Positions 23,347-35,348 are shown, numbered from the stretch's first letter. The stretch: 64,000 bases of DNA from Artocarpus heterophyllus (GCA_025403435.1 CM046350.1:24243661-24307660), one strand, 5' to 3'. The notes: a model not told the origin generated them from the letters alone. Translations and numbers: made by a program.

Positions 23347-24913
23347 CTTTTGCTAGTCCTCGAGCAAAATCAAGAAGTAACACAAACATGGACCAACAAA
23401 TCCTTCAAGATGTCCTCCAAAATTTTTCCATCTTACAATTCACAGAAAAGAACAAATTCCATCCAAACAGTGAGATCGATTTGCTGGTTAAGACTAATTC
23501 TAATTTCATGACCCGTGTGTGTGTTATCCATTCTTTTCAAATTGTATGCAGTTCAGTAACATCCACATTACTCTGAGAAGCTTTGATGAGTTGTGCACAG
23601 AAACATGTTTCATAGGTTCACCTTTCATTTCTTTCTCCACTAATGTAGGCTAGTCATCCAACTAAAAATCATTAGGGCTTTATTAAGCTTGTAACGTTAG
23701 GCTGGGCTAGAGGTAAGATAAAAGTAAATTTTAGGCTCAATTCACCCCTCACATGTTGATTTCTAGACTCCAACTAGAATCCGTCTTGGTTGTATACCCT
23801 TAAACCACTTCAACTGTACAATCAACATTTACCCTTCTCTTCAAGCCATCCAACTTCTGACCAATTTAGACCCTATCCCCAAACTCACTCTATCGCCCTC
23901 AACTGCACTCAATTATGCACTTTCATTTTCTTAGTCACTTACTGTTGTTGTTTCATCTTTTTTTTTTTTTTTTTCAACACTTTTTTTTTCTGGTTTTGTG
24001 TTGTTGTTGTTTTTCTTTTTTTCTTTCTTTTTTTTTCTCTTTTTTTTTTCTTTTTTTTTTTTTTGGAATAAAATCATATGAAAACTAATAAGATTTTAAA
24101 TAGCAAAATTAATACCACGTGAGACTCAAAAACTTCTATGCTTCAAGAAACAACTCAACAATTCCCTTGCTCCATTCTACCTCCCAAAATACGCTTACCT
24201 TCTTCAGAAATCAACATGTTTACGGGATGTGGGACAAGGTAAAAATGATTGGTTGGTTTAACAAATGTGGGTGACAAAGAAAGAACGGTTAATGCATCAA
24301 GGCTCAACAAGGTGACTAGGGATATTTAACCAAGGTTGGCTTGAACGGCTCAAACGATCCAAAAATGGCCTAAATCATGTTTTCAGTCAGATGTAGCCTA
24401 GGATTTCGCCTCGAGAGAAAATCAGATGAATTCTAAAACATGGGTGAACATTAATGGACATGCACACAATTCAAAAATTCAGGATTTTTGTGCTCAAGAA
24501 ATAGATCATAAATTCAGAATTAGAATTAAATAACAAATCCATCACAAGTTTAGACAGAATTCATACCTCCTACAAATTTTAAGACATCCAAATAAAGGAT
24601 TCAATCATATCCAGATTCATCAATGCAGGAATGTATCACTTCAAGTTTCAAAAAGGGTGAACACAAGTTTTAACAAACAAAAATTTTTGTTTCCCCCCCC
24701 AAACTAAATAGAGCATTGTCCTCAATGTAAAAATAAAGAAGAAAAGGTAAGAAAACCCCCTGAGTAACAAATGAGGCCAATTGGACTTGTGCAGCCATGG
24801 GAACTCCGAGAAGTGATCTGGACAACAAGGACAACAAACAAAACAAAAAACTTAAGAAATTGAGAATGAAAAGAAAACTGAAATAATGAAATAAATAAAA
24901 ATGGCAAGTGAAA
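23347..24913 (-). other. Athila 3' untranslated region with T-rich tract
   Basis: No supported gene. It holds the shared Athila word CTAGTCCTCGAGCAAAA and a T-rich tract at 23955-24063 that yields only low-complexity frames. Same layout as 10629-11530 in the old element. Confidence 0.65.
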
Positions 24914-25960
24914 TTAAGGCTCAGAGTGATCAGGAAAATGCGGTGGAGGTGGAAGTTGAGATTCATCCATGCCCAAGTGTCGAGCAATTGCCCGCGTCAT
25001 GGCAATATTATATTCTAGGCCTAATTCCAAACGACGCAAGCGATCACTGATTGGTAACTCAGGGGCAGGGACAGCAGGCGGTTGAGCTATGGGAGTGACT
25101 TGTTCGGGCTGAGGGGGTTGGCTCGAGGCGGAGGCACCAGTGTCTTGCCGAATCGGAGGGCGTACTTCTTGGTCTCTGAAGCTTCCCACGACCTTTCTGT
25201 TAATGATTTTCATGGGTTGCAATAATTCTTCCTCTTGGTCGAATGGGACTCCGACGTCGAGGCATAAGCGTGTGATGAGGGAAGAGTGACCCAAACCACC
25301 AGTCGTGGAACCCATAGCAGTTCTCAGAATACTGTCTTGGATTACTTTTCCCACATCAATCGTTTTACCTGTAACAATAGCAAATAACAAGGCAGCTCTG
25401 TCCTTGGTAACATCAGAAAAGTGCATTACAGGCATTAATTTCGATGCAATAAAATACAACCACGCTTTGTACTCCCTGTTTAACGCGGAGGAGGGAAACG
25501 ACACCGCTTCACCTCCCCGTGTTAATTTCCATGTGGTGCCTGCAGTAGCTATGGTGCCAAGAACCTCCTCAAAATCTAAATGTTCATTGAGGTATTCATA
25601 ATAATCATCATTATCAATATTTCGAAGCCCATAATACCTGTTAATGGTTGTTTTATCAAAACGAACCATCTTACCGCGTACACTTACCTGGAGGTTAGTG
25701 TGCTCTGGAACATTAGCATAAAATTCCCGGACAAGTGGGACTACAGCTGCCTCAGGTTGCTCAAGAAATTTTGTCCATCCTCTTTGCATAACCATATTAA
25801 AAAAGACTGTAGAAAAACCATCGCTAAAGTCTAAACCCCGCTCCGGTACTACAGTTTTCTTAACAATGGCAGTATTATGTCTTTTTCTCGCGGCCTCACT
25901 CACAAACCGAGTATATGGGGTGGAAGATGAAGCTACAGTTCGTGTGCGCTTAGAAGCCAT
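24914..25960 (-). CDS. Athila ORF3, putative plant transposon protein
   Basis: Intact 348-residue ORF in the env-like position between integrase and the 3' LTR, in sense with the element. It starts MASKRTRTVASSSTPYTRF (a basic N-terminus). The conserved core runs from about residue 70 (GWTKFLEQPEAAVVPLVREF) through NRYYGLRNIDNDDYYEYL, TTWKLTRGGEAVSFP, and a central segment with LLFAIVTGKTIDVGKVIQDSI. The C-terminal third is proline/glutamine-rich (about 275-300), then RRLELGLEYNIAMTRAIARHLG. I see no signal peptide or membrane helix, so it does not look like a classical envelope glycoprotein. This family is usually annotated as putative plant transposon protein (Transposase_32-like); its biochemical role is unknown. 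ATG chosen because the A-rich leader lies immediately upstream. Confidence 0.8.
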   Translation of the reverse strand: MASKRTRTVASSSTPYTRFVSEAARKRHNTAIVKKTVVPERGLDFSDGFSTVFFNMVMQRGWTKFLEQPEAAVVPLVREFYANVPEHTNLQVSVRGKMVRFDKTTINRYYGLRNIDNDDYYEYLNEHLDFEEVLGTIATAGTTWKLTRGGEAVSFPSSALNREYKAWLYFIASKLMPVMHFSDVTKDRAALLFAIVTGKTIDVGKVIQDSILRTAMGSTTGGLGHSSLITRLCLDVGVPFDQEEELLQPMKIINRKVVGSFRDQEVRPPIRQDTGASASSQPPQPEQVTPIAQPPAVPAPELPISDRLRRLELGLEYNIAMTRAIARHLGMDESQLPPPPHFPDHSEP

Positions 25961-26400
25961 TTTTTTTTTTTTTTTTTATGACACACACGTTAAAGAGTAG
26001 AACCTAACACCGTCAAAATTTCACTTACCAAAAACCACCTATATCAAAATCTAACTAGAATCATGAAAGAAAATCTAACAAGTGCAAATTAAAGAAAAAA
26101 AAATAATCACACAAATATGAAATAATAAACAAAATAAAAATAACAAAAATTAAATAAAAATACTCAAAGATATGACAAGGAGGCAACTTACTTGAAGAGA
26201 AAGACGAACTGAAAGGAGATGGCAGCCACAACGTTGGAGGATGAGGATGGCAAAATTTTCTAGAGAGAAGGAGGAGAAGAAGAAGTGGGAGAGAAGAGTT
26301 TTGTTGTAGAGAGAGAAAGTAAATGGTGGGAATGAGGGAAAGAAAGAGGGATTGTTTGGTTTAAAGCCACCCTTTTTTTTTTTTTTTTTTTTTTCGGAAT
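25961..26400 (-). promoter_or_regulatory. Leader of ORF3 with possible intron
   Basis: On the minus strand, 26380-26190 is pyrimidine-rich like a plant 5' untranslated leader (TTTCTCTCTCTACAACAAAAC, then TCTTCTTCTCCTCC). It reaches a donor-like TTCAAG/TAAGTTG near 26190. An acceptor-like GATTCTAG lies near 26055, about 95 bases before the ORF3 ATG. This suggests ORF3 may be made from its own spliced transcript. Inference only; no TATA box is obvious. Confidence 0.35.
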
Positions 26401-26404
26401 CACG

Positions 26405-26590
26405 CACACAGCGCCGCGGCGCTTGAATTCCAGCGCTGCGGCGCTGTCATTCTGCCTCTTTTTTTTTTTTTTTTTTCATGGCGCCGCGACGCTGATGTTA
26501 TAGCGCCGCGGCGCTTTCCTTCTGCCAACGATATTTTCATTCTCCAAACAGCGCCGCGGCGCTCTCAATTGAGGGCTGCGGCGCTTGGAC
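26405..26590. repeat. AGCGCCGCGGCGCT palindrome array upstream of ORF3
   Basis: Six copies or variants of the LTR palindrome, again in pairs followed by TCTGCC, interrupted by a T-rich tract. The shared pairing and trailing TCTGCC indicate that the spacer and the LTR contain the same module. Confidence 0.85.
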
Positions 26591-26817
26591 TCTGCCAAAA
26601 AAAAAAAAAACAGTTCACCAGCGATTTTTGTTTTGATGCTCCCTTATTGACTTCGACTCCTGCAAAACAAAATGATAATGTTAAATAAAAATAACCTAAA
26701 TTATTTATTTATTATTATTATTATTTTTTTTTTTTTTGAACATGATAAATAAGAAAATGCTTGGGTTGCCTCCCAAGAAGCGCTTGCTTTATTGTCTTCA
26801 GCCAGACTGTCTCAATG

Positions 26818-29526
26818 TCACTTGGTAGGAGCTTGTAATTCGATGGTGGTTTTATTCCTGTTAACTCCACCTCCAAAGTAGGGCTTTAAGCGCTGACCAT
26901 TGACCTTAAATTTGCCTTCGGTATCATGTGCCACCTCTATTGCTCCAGATGGAAAGACTTGTGTTACTGTAAATGGTCCTGACCACCTAGATTTCAGCTT
27001 ACCTGGAAACAATTTAAGGCGAGAGTTATAGAGCAAGACCTGTTGACCAACTGCAAATTCTTTTCTGAGAATGTGCTTATCATGCCATCTTTTTGTTTTC
27101 TCCTTGTAAAGCTTTGCATTCTCATAAGCATCGAGCCGAAATTCATCCAGCTCATTTAGTTGTAGCAACCTAGCCTCACCTGTCAACTGCGCATCAAAAT
27201 TCAAACATTTAGTTGCCCAATAAGCCTTATGTTCTAGTTCCACTGGCAGGTGACATGCTTTTCCAAAAACTAGCCTGAAAGGGGACATCCCGATGGGAGT
27301 TTTGAATGCAGTCCTATATGCCCAAAGTGCATCATCTAACTTAATAGACCAATCCTTCCTAGAGGCATTTACTGTCTTCTCCAAAATCCTCTTGATTTCC
27401 CTATTTGAAATTTCCACTTGACCACTAGTCTGAGGATGATATGCTAGTGCCACCTTATGTGTAACCCCATATTTTCCCAAGAGTGCCTCAAATTGCTTAC
27501 TACTGAAATGCGACCCTTGATCACTTATGATTGCCCTAGGGGTGCCAAATCGGGAAAAAATGTTCTTTTTTAGAAATTTGACTACGACCTTAGTGTCATT
27601 TGTTGGTACAGCAGCTGCTTCTACCCACTTAGATACGTACTCAACGGCTACTAAAATGTATTCATTACCAAATGAAGGTGGAAATGGTCCCATGAAATCA
27701 ATACCCCAAACATCAAAAAGTTCACACACAAGAATGTTGTTTAAAGGCATCTCATTTTTCCTAGAAATATTTCCCATTCTTTGACATCGATCACATGAGG
27801 CTACATAGAAATGTGCATCTTTAAAAAGTGTGGGCCAATAGAAACCTGATTGTAATACTTTAGCAGCAGTTTTAGAACCACTAAAATGACCACCAGCCTC
27901 CCCATCATGACAAAGTTGTAAAATGCTTACCATTTCGTCCTCAGAAACACATCTTCTTATCACCTGATCTGCGTAAATTTTAAACAAGAAAGGGTCTTCC
28001 CAAAAATAGTGTTTAACATCAGAAAAGAATTTTTTCTTTTGTTGATATGACAAATTAGGGGGTAGAACATTACTTGCTAAAAAATTTACCAAATCAGCAT
28101 ACCAGGGGACTCGTGGGGATTTGATAGAGAATACCTGCTCATCAGGGAATTCCTCCAGAATTGGGCTGCCCACTTCATCATGATTGGGAATTCTGGATAA
28201 GTGATCTGCAACTAGGTTCTCAGTTCCCATTTTATCCTTGATCTCCAAATCAAACTCTTGAAGCAACAATATCCACCTAATTAACCTGGGCTTGGATTCC
28301 TTCTTTTCAAGTAAGTATTTCAGAGCAGAATGATCAGAGTAAACAACTACTTTTGAACCAATCAAATACGAACGAAATTTATCAAAAGCAAAAACTACCG
28401 CCAGAAGTTCCTTTTCTGTAGTTGTGTAATTCAGTTGTGCTCCCGACAAGGTTCGACTAGCGTAATATATAGTTTGAAAAATTTTGTTCTTTCGTTGGCC
28501 CAGCACTGCTCCAACTGCTGAATCACTTGCATCACACATGAGCTCAAAAGGTAAATCCCAATCAGGCGCTGCCATGATAGGTGCTGACACAAGCTTTTCT
28601 TTCAAAGTGTTAAAGGCCTGCAAGCATTCATCAGAAAACACAAACGGGGCATCTTTAATCAACAAGTTAGACAAAGGTCTAGCAATTTTTGAAAAATCTT
28701 TTATAAATCGCCTATAAAATCCAGCATGCCCCAAGAATCCGCGAACGAGTTTGACAGATGTGGGTGGAGGCAATTTTGCAATAACCTCCACTTTGGCTCT
28801 ATCAACTTCTATACCGTCTTTGGAGATTTTGTGTCCAAGCACAATCCCTTCCTGCACCATAAAATGACATTTTTCCCAATTCAAAACAAGGTTAGTTTCC
28901 TCACATCTTTGTAACACCAATGCCAAATTATGTAAGCATAAATCAAATGATGTGCCAAAGACAGAAAAGTCATCCATGAAAATTTCAATGAATTTCTCAA
29001 CCATATCAGAAAAAATGGCCATCATACAACGCTGAAAAGTTGCCGGTGCATTACAAAGACCAAATGGCATTCTTCTATATGCAAAAGTGCCATAGGGACA
29101 AGTGAACGTGGTCTTTTCTTGATCCTCGGGTGCAATAGGGATTTGATTATACCCTGAATATCCATCTAGAAAACAGTAAAATTGATGTCCTGCAAGTCTT
29201 TCCAACATTTGATCAATAAATGGTAAAGGAAAATGATCTTTTCTAGTGGCGTCATTTAATTTCCTATAATCCATACAAACACGCCACCCAGTAACTGTTC
29301 TAGTTGGAATTAACTCATTATTGTCATTCTTTTGAACAGTCATACCTCCTTTCTTCGGCACAACTTGCACAGGACTTACCCATGAACTATCAGATATAGG
29401 ATAGATGATCCCGGCATCTAATAGTTTGATAACCTCAGCTTTCACCACTTCTTGCATTTTTGGATTCAGACACCTTTGGGGTTGAATGGTGGGCTTGTAT
29501 TTCTCCTCCATAAGAATTTTGTGCAT
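26818..29526 (-). CDS. Athila pol: reverse transcriptase-RNase H-integrase
   Basis: 902-residue open frame. [10 protein letters not shown] (86-91), [11 protein letters not shown] (119-129), [15 protein letters not shown] and the catalytic FMDDFSVFG (182-190). RNase H follows with [16 protein letters not shown] and [11 protein letters not shown]. Integrase has the H-H-C-C zinc domain ([14 protein letters not shown]...CDRCQ), then the catalytic core with [13 protein letters not shown] and [12 protein letters not shown], and a C-terminal GPF(T)[12 protein letters not shown] segment. All visible catalytic residues are present. The first methionine used here lies inside the normal polyprotein: upstream codons in the same frame continue the RT N-terminus, and the frame is separated from gag-pro only by a one-base change in a T run at 29581-29584 (A run on the sense strand). 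Confidence 0.88.
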   Translation of the reverse strand: MHKILMEEKYKPTIQPQRCLNPKMQEVVKAEVIKLLDAGIIYPISDSSWVSPVQVVPKKGGMTVQKNDNNELIPTRTVTGWRVCMDYRKLNDATRKDHFPLPFIDQMLERLAGHQFYCFLDGYSGYNQIPIAPEDQEKTTFTCPYGTFAYRRMPFGLCNAPATFQRCMMAIFSDMVEKFIEIFMDDFSVFGTSFDLCLHNLALVLQRCEETNLVLNWEKCHFMVQEGIVLGHKISKDGIEVDRAKVEVIAKLPPPTSVKLVRGFLGHAGFYRRFIKDFSKIARPLSNLLIKDAPFVFSDECLQAFNTLKEKLVSAPIMAAPDWDLPFELMCDASDSAVGAVLGQRKNKIFQTIYYASRTLSGAQLNYTTTEKELLAVVFAFDKFRSYLIGSKVVVYSDHSALKYLLEKKESKPRLIRWILLLQEFDLEIKDKMGTENLVADHLSRIPNHDEVGSPILEEFPDEQVFSIKSPRVPWYADLVNFLASNVLPPNLSYQQKKKFFSDVKHYFWEDPFLFKIYADQVIRRCVSEDEMVSILQLCHDGEAGGHFSGSKTAAKVLQSGFYWPTLFKDAHFYVASCDRCQRMGNISRKNEMPLNNILVCELFDVWGIDFMGPFPPSFGNEYILVAVEYVSKWVEAAAVPTNDTKVVVKFLKKNIFSRFGTPRAIISDQGSHFSSKQFEALLGKYGVTHKVALAYHPQTSGQVEISNREIKRILEKTVNASRKDWSIKLDDALWAYRTAFKTPIGMSPFRLVFGKACHLPVELEHKAYWATKCLNFDAQLTGEARLLQLNELDEFRLDAYENAKLYKEKTKRWHDKHILRKEFAVGQQVLLYNSRLKLFPGKLKSRWSGPFTVTQVFPSGAIEVAHDTEGKFKVNGQRLKPYFGGGVNRNKTTIELQAPTK

Positions 29527-29540
29527 GCAAATGGAGGGGC

Positions 29541-32105
29541 TTATTCCTTTGATGTCTGCAATCTTCCATCCAATTGCGCCTTTTGCTCTCTTAACACCCT
29601 AAGCAGTTTTTCCTCCATAAGATCTGTCAAAGAAGAAGAAATAATTACAGGTAGTGAGGAATTGCCATCTAAATATGCATATTTTAAATGAGAAGGTAAG
29701 GGTTTAAGTTCAAGAATAGGAGGCTCTTCAATTGATGGCTTAGGCCTTGTGATGGACTGTCCCACTTCTTCAAGTTGCAATGCCTTATGCCTCGGAATTG
29801 GTGGATTTGCCTCCATAAATTCTACATATGCCCTTATTTCCTCATTCTCAACATCCACACCAGTAGATTGGGTTAGACAAGCTTCAAGTGGATCCTTGAA
29901 AACATCTTCCTGAAAAATCTTAGATACCAGTTTATCAATGGTGTCAATTCTAAAACAAGAATCATCAGTTGAGGGATATTTCATTGCTTCAAACACATTA
30001 AAGGTGACATGATCATCTTGAACCCTGAGAATTAATTTTCCTTGTTGCACATCTATCAAGGTTCTTCCAGTAGCTAGAAAAGGACGGCCTAAAATGAGCG
30101 GAACCTCATGATCTTCCTCCATTTCTAGAACAATGAAATCTGCAGGAAAAATAAACTTGTCAACCTTTACTAGTACATCTTCCACAATACCTCTTGGGTG
30201 CTTAATTGTTCGGTCTGCTAGTTGAAGTGACACTGTGGTTGCTTTAACCTCTCCCAAACCTAATTTCTTAAAAACAGAAAAAGGCATTAAATTGATACTA
30301 GCCCCTAAATCACATAATGCTTTTTCGAAATAAGAGTCACCAATAGTACAAGGAATAGTAAAACTCCCTGGATCTTTTAGTTTAGGTGGCAACTTATTCT
30401 GCAGAATGGCTGAACATTCCTCATTCAATTTTACTGTTTCATAATCCTCCAGCTTCCTTTTGTTGGCCAAAATCTCCTTCAAGAATTTTGCATAGCTAGG
30501 CATCTGGGCTAAAGCATCTGCAAAAGGAATGTTAATATGCAGTTTTTTAAACACCTCAAGAAATTTAGAAAATTGCTTATCTAATTTGTGCTGTTGGAGT
30601 CGTTGAGGGAATGGAATGGGAGGCACATAGGGCTTGGGATCATCAGGAAAAAGCTTGCTCTTGCATGTCTCCTTGGCTTGCTCATTACTCTCTTCTTCTC
30701 GTTCAATGTTGACCTCCTGTTTAGCATCCTCTTGTCCCAATTGTTTGCCACTTCTCAAAGTAATTGCCTTTATGTTCTCAATAGGATTCTTTTCTGTGTT
30801 GCTTGGCAAAGAACCCTGTGGTCTACCTGAGATCATATTAGCCATCTGTCCTATTTGCATTTCCAGATTTCTGATAGATGACTCTTGATTCTGGAGTCTT
30901 GCATCTGTACTCTTCATGAAATCTTGAGTGGAGGTCGCCAGCTTAGCAACAATATCTTCCAGATTTGGCTTTTTCTCCTCCTGTTGCTTGAATCCTGGTG
31001 GTGGTCTCATCGCATTTTGATTGCCCCATGAAAAATTCGGATGATTTCGCCACTCCGGGTTGTAAGTGTTGGAATAAGGATTATTTTGTGACCTGTTAAA
31101 ATTTCCAACAAAATTAGCATTTTCAGAAGGTTGAGCAAAATTGTTACCTACCTGGCATTCATTGCTGGCATGTCCTCCACCACAAAATTCACATACGGCA
31201 TTCTGAATTTTCATAGCTGAAGCACTCATATGGTCTATCTTTCTGTTAAGTGCTTCAAATTGAGCTGTGAGTGCAGATAATGCATCCACTTCATGAACTC
31301 CTGCCGTTCTCCTAGTTTGTAGCCTTTCAGTAGGCCACTGATAGTTGTTTGATGCCATCTCTTCTATTAGATCAAAAGCCTCCTCAGGTGTTTTATTATT
31401 TAATGTCCCACCTGCAGCTGCATCAATAGTAGCCCGGATACTTGCACTAGACCCATTATAAAAAGTTTGTACCTGCATCCAGACTGGTAATCCATGATGT
31501 GGGCACCTCCTTAGCAGCTCCTTGAATCTTTCCCATGCTTCGTATAACGACTCATTGTCCATCTGCAAGAAATTAGTGATATCGTTACGCATTTTTGTAG
31601 ATTTTGCTGGAGGGAAAAACTTACCGAGGAATTTTTGGGCCATAGTATCCCAGGTGGTGATTGATCCTGCAGGAAGAGATGTGAGCCAAGTCTTGGCTTT
31701 ATTCCTCAGCGAGAATGGGAACAATCTCAGTCTAACTGCATCATCTGACACTCCATTAAATTTAATAGTGTCACAGATTTCGAGAAATGCATCAATGTGG
31801 GCGTTTGGATCATCACAAGGTAGCCCACTAAATTGCACCAATTGTTGAATCATTTGGATGAGAGATGGCTTGATCTCAAAGTTGTTTGCTTGAATAGCTG
31901 GCCTCCTAATGCTTGAAGTGGCACCTTGAACAGTTGGTGCTGCATAATCTCTCAAAAGTCGGCGAGGGTTTTCAGCTTCACCTGCATCCGCCATTTTCTC
32001 AGTGCGATTTCTCTGTTCTCTTAACAGTCTTTTGAAAGTACTCTCGATTTCTGAATCAAACTTAACAAGTTCCCCTTGTTTAGTTCTTCTCATACACCAA
32101 CGCAC
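29541..32105 (-). CDS. Athila gag-protease polyprotein
   Basis: 854-residue frame starting [20 protein letters not shown]. The gag core spans about 75-260 ([56 protein letters not shown]). A CCHC zinc knuckle [13 protein letters not shown] lies at 305-317. A glutamine/asparagine-rich stretch (330-370) and a coiled region near 407-425 ([18 protein letters not shown]) follow. Protease has [11 protein letters not shown] at about 597-607 and [13 protein letters not shown] downstream. The C-terminus enters the RT leader ([15 protein letters not shown]) and then reads out of frame for about 14 codons before stopping. In this lineage gag-pol is normally one frame, so this copy was disabled by one short indel. 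Confidence 0.88.
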   Translation of the reverse strand: MRWCMRRTKQGELVKFDSEIESTFKRLLREQRNRTEKMADAGEAENPRRLLRDYAAPTVQGATSSIRRPAIQANNFEIKPSLIQMIQQLVQFSGLPCDDPNAHIDAFLEICDTIKFNGVSDDAVRLRLFPFSLRNKAKTWLTSLPAGSITTWDTMAQKFLGKFFPPAKSTKMRNDITNFLQMDNESLYEAWERFKELLRRCPHHGLPVWMQVQTFYNGSSASIRATIDAAAGGTLNNKTPEEAFDLIEEMASNNYQWPTERLQTRRTAGVHEVDALSALTAQFEALNRKIDHMSASAMKIQNAVCEFCGGGHASNECQVGNNFAQPSENANFVGNFNRSQNNPYSNTYNPEWRNHPNFSWGNQNAMRPPPGFKQQEEKKPNLEDIVAKLATSTQDFMKSTDARLQNQESSIRNLEMQIGQMANMISGRPQGSLPSNTEKNPIENIKAITLRSGKQLGQEDAKQEVNIEREEESNEQAKETCKSKLFPDDPKPYVPPIPFPQRLQQHKLDKQFSKFLEVFKKLHINIPFADALAQMPSYAKFLKEILANKRKLEDYETVKLNEECSAILQNKLPPKLKDPGSFTIPCTIGDSYFEKALCDLGASINLMPFSVFKKLGLGEVKATTVSLQLADRTIKHPRGIVEDVLVKVDKFIFPADFIVLEMEEDHEVPLILGRPFLATGRTLIDVQQGKLILRVQDDHVTFNVFEAMKYPSTDDSCFRIDTIDKLVSKIFQEDVFKDPLEACLTQSTGVDVENEEIRAYVEFMEANPPIPRHKALQLEEVGQSITRPKPSIEEPPILELKPLPSHLKYAYLDGNSSLPVIISSSLTDLMEEKLLRVLREQKAQLDGRLQTSKE

Positions 32106-32190
32106 TCCTAAAAAAAATGAACAAAATAAAAGGAACTAGATTAAATCAAGGGTTATCCGGTATTAATATTAATTAGTATTAAATAAGTAG

Positions 32191-32208
32191 TCCCCGGCAA
32201 CGGCGCCA
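32191..32208 (-). other. Primer binding site, tRNA-Asp type
   Basis: Plus-strand TCCCCGGCAACGGCGCCA; its complement TGGCGCCG... is the usual Athila-lineage priming sequence matched to tRNA-Asp. It lies six bases from the LTR edge at 32215. Confidence 0.85.
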
Positions 32209-32214
32209 AAAACT

Positions 32215-33543
32215 TGTTCGCATAAAATCCACTAACGCAAGTGCACGTTATCGATCAAGTAATACAATAGTGAGTAAGAGTATCGTCTCACAGGGACTGT
32301 TGTATAATAATCTAACTAAGTACTAAAATTGGATTAACTCTAAGGTTTATCTAGTTGATCATATGAGGTTGTGATTAAATAATTTACTGAACTAGAGTAC
32401 TAAATTAAAAATAAAAATTACAATCAATTTTAAAAGATACTTCGATAAGACAAGGCGTTAAGGCATTTGATTTCACCATAATCACTAGATATGAATTTCA
32501 TAAAATTACGCAACCCAATCAATAATACACATGTGATGACGGAAATTCCTAAATTATTTACTATCCTATCTCTAGGTATAGCAAACCTACTCAGTTTATT
32601 AACTCACTATATCTCTATGTGAATTTAAATAAATCAGAATGCATTAGGATTCATGAACTTTTCAAATAAAGCCACACAAATAATATGGTATATCTCTATC
32701 CATATTTAATTCATGGTTATATGTTAGATGAAGCATTTGCATAATTCTCCCTTCTCAGTTTTGAACATGCACATCAGATCATTTAAATGGTAGCTAATCA
32801 TTTAAAAGGCATTAAACATGATAACACATAACTCACATGAATAAAACCAATTATGGTGCATAAATATGAAATTCACATCGTCATGATTAGGTTACATCAT
32901 AGCCCTAACTAAGAAAATTAGAACATAATTGAAAAAGAAATAAAATCTGAAAATTTAATTGAATCAAACATCAAGAGTTAAGAGAGCAAGAAATTCTGTC
33001 ACCAATTCTTCACTTCTTACTCCGAAATGCTTGACGGCTCCTAAGAAAAATAAACAACGCTCTCCAAAATTAACTGATAACCTAGCTACCCAAAACTATT
33101 CTATTTATACTACTCTTAAAATAACAAATCCCTTGTTTTTGCATCCAAAAATCGTGGTTCAGTATCACTCTGGCGCCGTGGCCCTTCTTTTCCAGCGCTG
33201 CGGCGCTTCAGCTCTGTTTTTCTCTTCTTTTCCGCCGTAGCGCCGCGGCGCTCCTTCCCCAGCGCCGCGACGCTGAGTTTCTGCCTTCTCGCTGCTCATG
33301 CTTCCTTTGGGCGCCGCAGCGCTGCTCTTTGGGCGCCGCGGCGCTTTAACTCTGCCAGCAAAGTTGGTCCCGGATTTCTTGTGCTCTTGCTCCCTTTTGT
33401 TTTGTTTTCTTTCTTTCTTCAACCTACATCAATAAAATCATGCTTTTATGAAAAAGTTGGATGTTTCATGTAATTTTTCTCAAAAACATAGTAATATTCG
33501 TTAATTAAAAGTGGCCAAATAACTCTATAAACTAGAGTTATCA
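32215..33543 (-). repeat. 5' LTR of young Athila (1329 bp)
   Basis: Partner of 22001-23330, one base shorter because of a T-run difference near 33443. It contains the palindrome array (33171-33346). Ends at 33543, followed by target duplication CTTAG. Confidence 0.93.
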
Positions 33544-33744
33544 CTTAGGCGCCCATAAGCTGGCATTTAAGCTCCATTTCGTCCCTGAGTCCAATTTTGC
33601 TCATTTTTCAGTCCGTTTTGTCCCGCACTTTGCCAATATGCATCTTTTTTTTCTCAAAATCTATCAAATTCTTATAAATTGCCTAAAACTAACAAAATAT
33701 TAAATTAGAATCATCTAATTAATTAGCCTAAGACTAACTTATCA
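33544..33744 (-). repeat. 5' LTR remnant of old Athila, outer piece
   Basis: Continues the LTR interrupted at 22000. After the CTTAG duplication, 33549-33744 matches 10433-10628 over an equal 196 bp, ending ACTTATCA. ATTAT (33745-33749) is the right target duplication of the old element. Confidence 0.85.
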
Positions 33745-33850
33745 ATTATTTATGGATAAAGGTGTACAATGATCACTATATCTAGAAACATTTTTGAGTA
33801 AATAATTAAACAATGTTTAACTAAAATAATATAACGAATATTTCTATGAA

Positions 33851-35348
33851 CTATATCCAATCTTTTCCATCATAATAATGCCGGTAAACAAATACGAAGT
33901 CCTTGCTTTCATGACCAACTTGGCAAACCTCGGCATATCTAAAGAAAACAAGCAGTTCACCAAGCATTGCAACTTCGGCTAGATAAGACATATAAGAGTA
34001 GATCTGCCATATATGTGCTCTACTATTTCCTTGCTCAACACAATTCTTCCCAAAAAAAAAAATGACTAACATACTAAATGCCTAAATCTGTTTCCTTTAG
34101 CTTATTCAAGGATTGAGAAATAAAAGAACACCAGGAATAAAAAAGGGATTGATTGATTCTGTCGTTTGTTTTACTGGTATCTTTTTGCTAGGGTATTTTC
34201 TCATGCAAAAAATTTTTCAATAGCAAAACAATAGTCTCATTCTCTTGACAAACATGATTTTCAATATTGATTGTAAGTGCAAAGAACTTGAAGGTAGAGT
34301 TAAACAGTCGAAGGGACCTACATTTTTTGTGCTTGAAATGTAATTGGGCATGCAAGGCCAACCTCTTTGGCTGAAGTTGCAGCAAGGTTTAGATCTTTAG
34401 CCTGCAAAGTGCAACGTGCGGAACATGCTCATTCATGGCTGTTGTCAATACCATTAATTCAAAAACTATGAGATGATAAGTCAAAAATCTAAATTTTGCA
34501 GGTCAGTCTGCATCTTCGTCTTTTTGAGAAACAATCTTAAACAACTTACCATAACCTTGGATGCAAAGCCACCATCATAATTCTTCAAAGAGGGCACCCC
34601 TTCCATCACACCAGGGACAGGATTATAAGTATCACTGTCATCCAAGGTTTAAAGCCAAAAAGTTGTATAAGGATAAACCAAAAGCTGAAGTAGATACACA
34701 AAACAGTGATTAAAAGTAACTGGTCCTTTCTACGAGGTTCTAAAACAAGGCAAAGAAGCTTTTACATGCATTACCCTGAAGCTAGGCGAAAAAAAAAAAA
34801 AAAAAATTTCACCTCCATTTACAGAACGCTATTCCCCTTCTATACGGACATCATTAAATAGTGTTTCTTTACAAGTATTGTGAATAAGATTGGGGAAGGG
34901 AAAGAGACAAAAGCGAAACTGGTCTTCACAGTATAGAGAAGTTAGAATGGAGAAACATACGGTTTGTCTATAGAATGGGGAAATTTGTTGTTAAGTCTTT
35001 GAAGGAACATATTTATCTAATAAACTCTTAATGCAACGTCCAAGAAATCTATTTCATTTTCTGTGTTATTGAAATCCACTGCATTGAAGTGATTCGTATA
35101 TCATTTCCATTTACAGGCACCATTTTTACTATATCCAAGATTCTTTTTCACCGCAAACTTCTAATTTAAGCAGACTTGAGATTCTGCTAATTTTTTAAGA
35201 CTTGCTAGAATTGAATTATTCATTTTTTGTTAACAAGTTAGTGGAGAAATAGTTGTACTTGTACCTGCTCCAACACTGAGCGCTCCAAGAATTAAAAACT
35301 TTTGTCAGAGTGCTGGCACAATATCTAATGAGTGACCGAGAGCGAGGG
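33851..35348 (-). pseudogene. 3-hydroxyisobutyrate dehydrogenase relic, 3' exons
   Basis: Mitochondrial valine-catabolism enzyme (NAD-dependent oxidation of 3-hydroxyisobutyrate). Four exon pieces are readable on the minus strand. 35348-35265 has TLTKVFNSWSAQCWS. 34634-34550 has DTYNPVPGVMEGVPSLKNYD. 34401-34322 has AKDLNLAATSAKEVG and ends in AQK. 33938-33851 has EVCQVGHESKDF and ends RHYYDGKDWI-stop. Each junction has GT/AG borders (35264, 34549, 34321 donors; 34635, 34402, 33939 acceptors) and phases that join in frame. The 35348-35265 exon carries two one-base deletions relative to the expected frame (around TSD position 35344-35348 and near 35315), and it is cut by the LTR element at 35348/35349. 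Identification is by characteristic HIBADH motifs and is strong. Confidence 0.88.

Larger units (their letters stand above)
22001..33543 (-). mobile_element. Young, nearly intact Athila-type gypsy element
   Basis: Complete 11.5 kb element with target duplication CTTAG (21996-22000 and 33544-33548). Minus-strand order: 5' LTR (33543-32215), tRNA-Asp-type PBS (32208-32191), gag-pro ORF (32105-29541), pol ORF (29526-26818), palindrome-rich spacer, ORF3 (25960-24914), 3' untranslated region, PPT (23346-23331), 3' LTR (23330-22001). By eye the LTRs differ at about ten positions in 1330 bp, mostly C/T or G/A transitions, implying a recent insertion. Gag wording, PBS and the third ORF downstream of integrase place it in the Athila lineage. 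Confidence 0.92.
9293..33744 (-). mobile_element. Old Athila-type gypsy element containing later insertions
   Basis: The left LTR starts TGTTGTGAA at 9293 and the right LTR remnant ends ACTTATCA at 33744. They are flanked by the 5-bp direct repeat ATTAT (9288-9292 and 33745-33749). Element order on the minus strand: 5' LTR remnant, degenerate gag-pro-pol (21813-16906), two opposed copies of ORF3, a 3' untranslated region, 3' LTR (10628-9293). The first ~1040 bp of the right LTR and the primer binding site are gone, and a complete younger Athila (22001-33543) sits in what remains of that LTR. Without the nested copy the element is about 12.9 kb. It inserted roughly 100 bp downstream of the HIBADH stop codon. 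Confidence 0.85.

Noticed and set aside
23955..24063. Phenylalanine-rich open frame over a T-rich tract
   Set aside because: Artefact of a homopolymer-rich non-coding stretch in the Athila 3' region.
24914..25960. Reading ORF3 as a retroviral-type envelope gene
   Set aside because: The position fits, but I see no signal peptide, furin site or transmembrane helix; the text matches the plant transposon-protein family instead.
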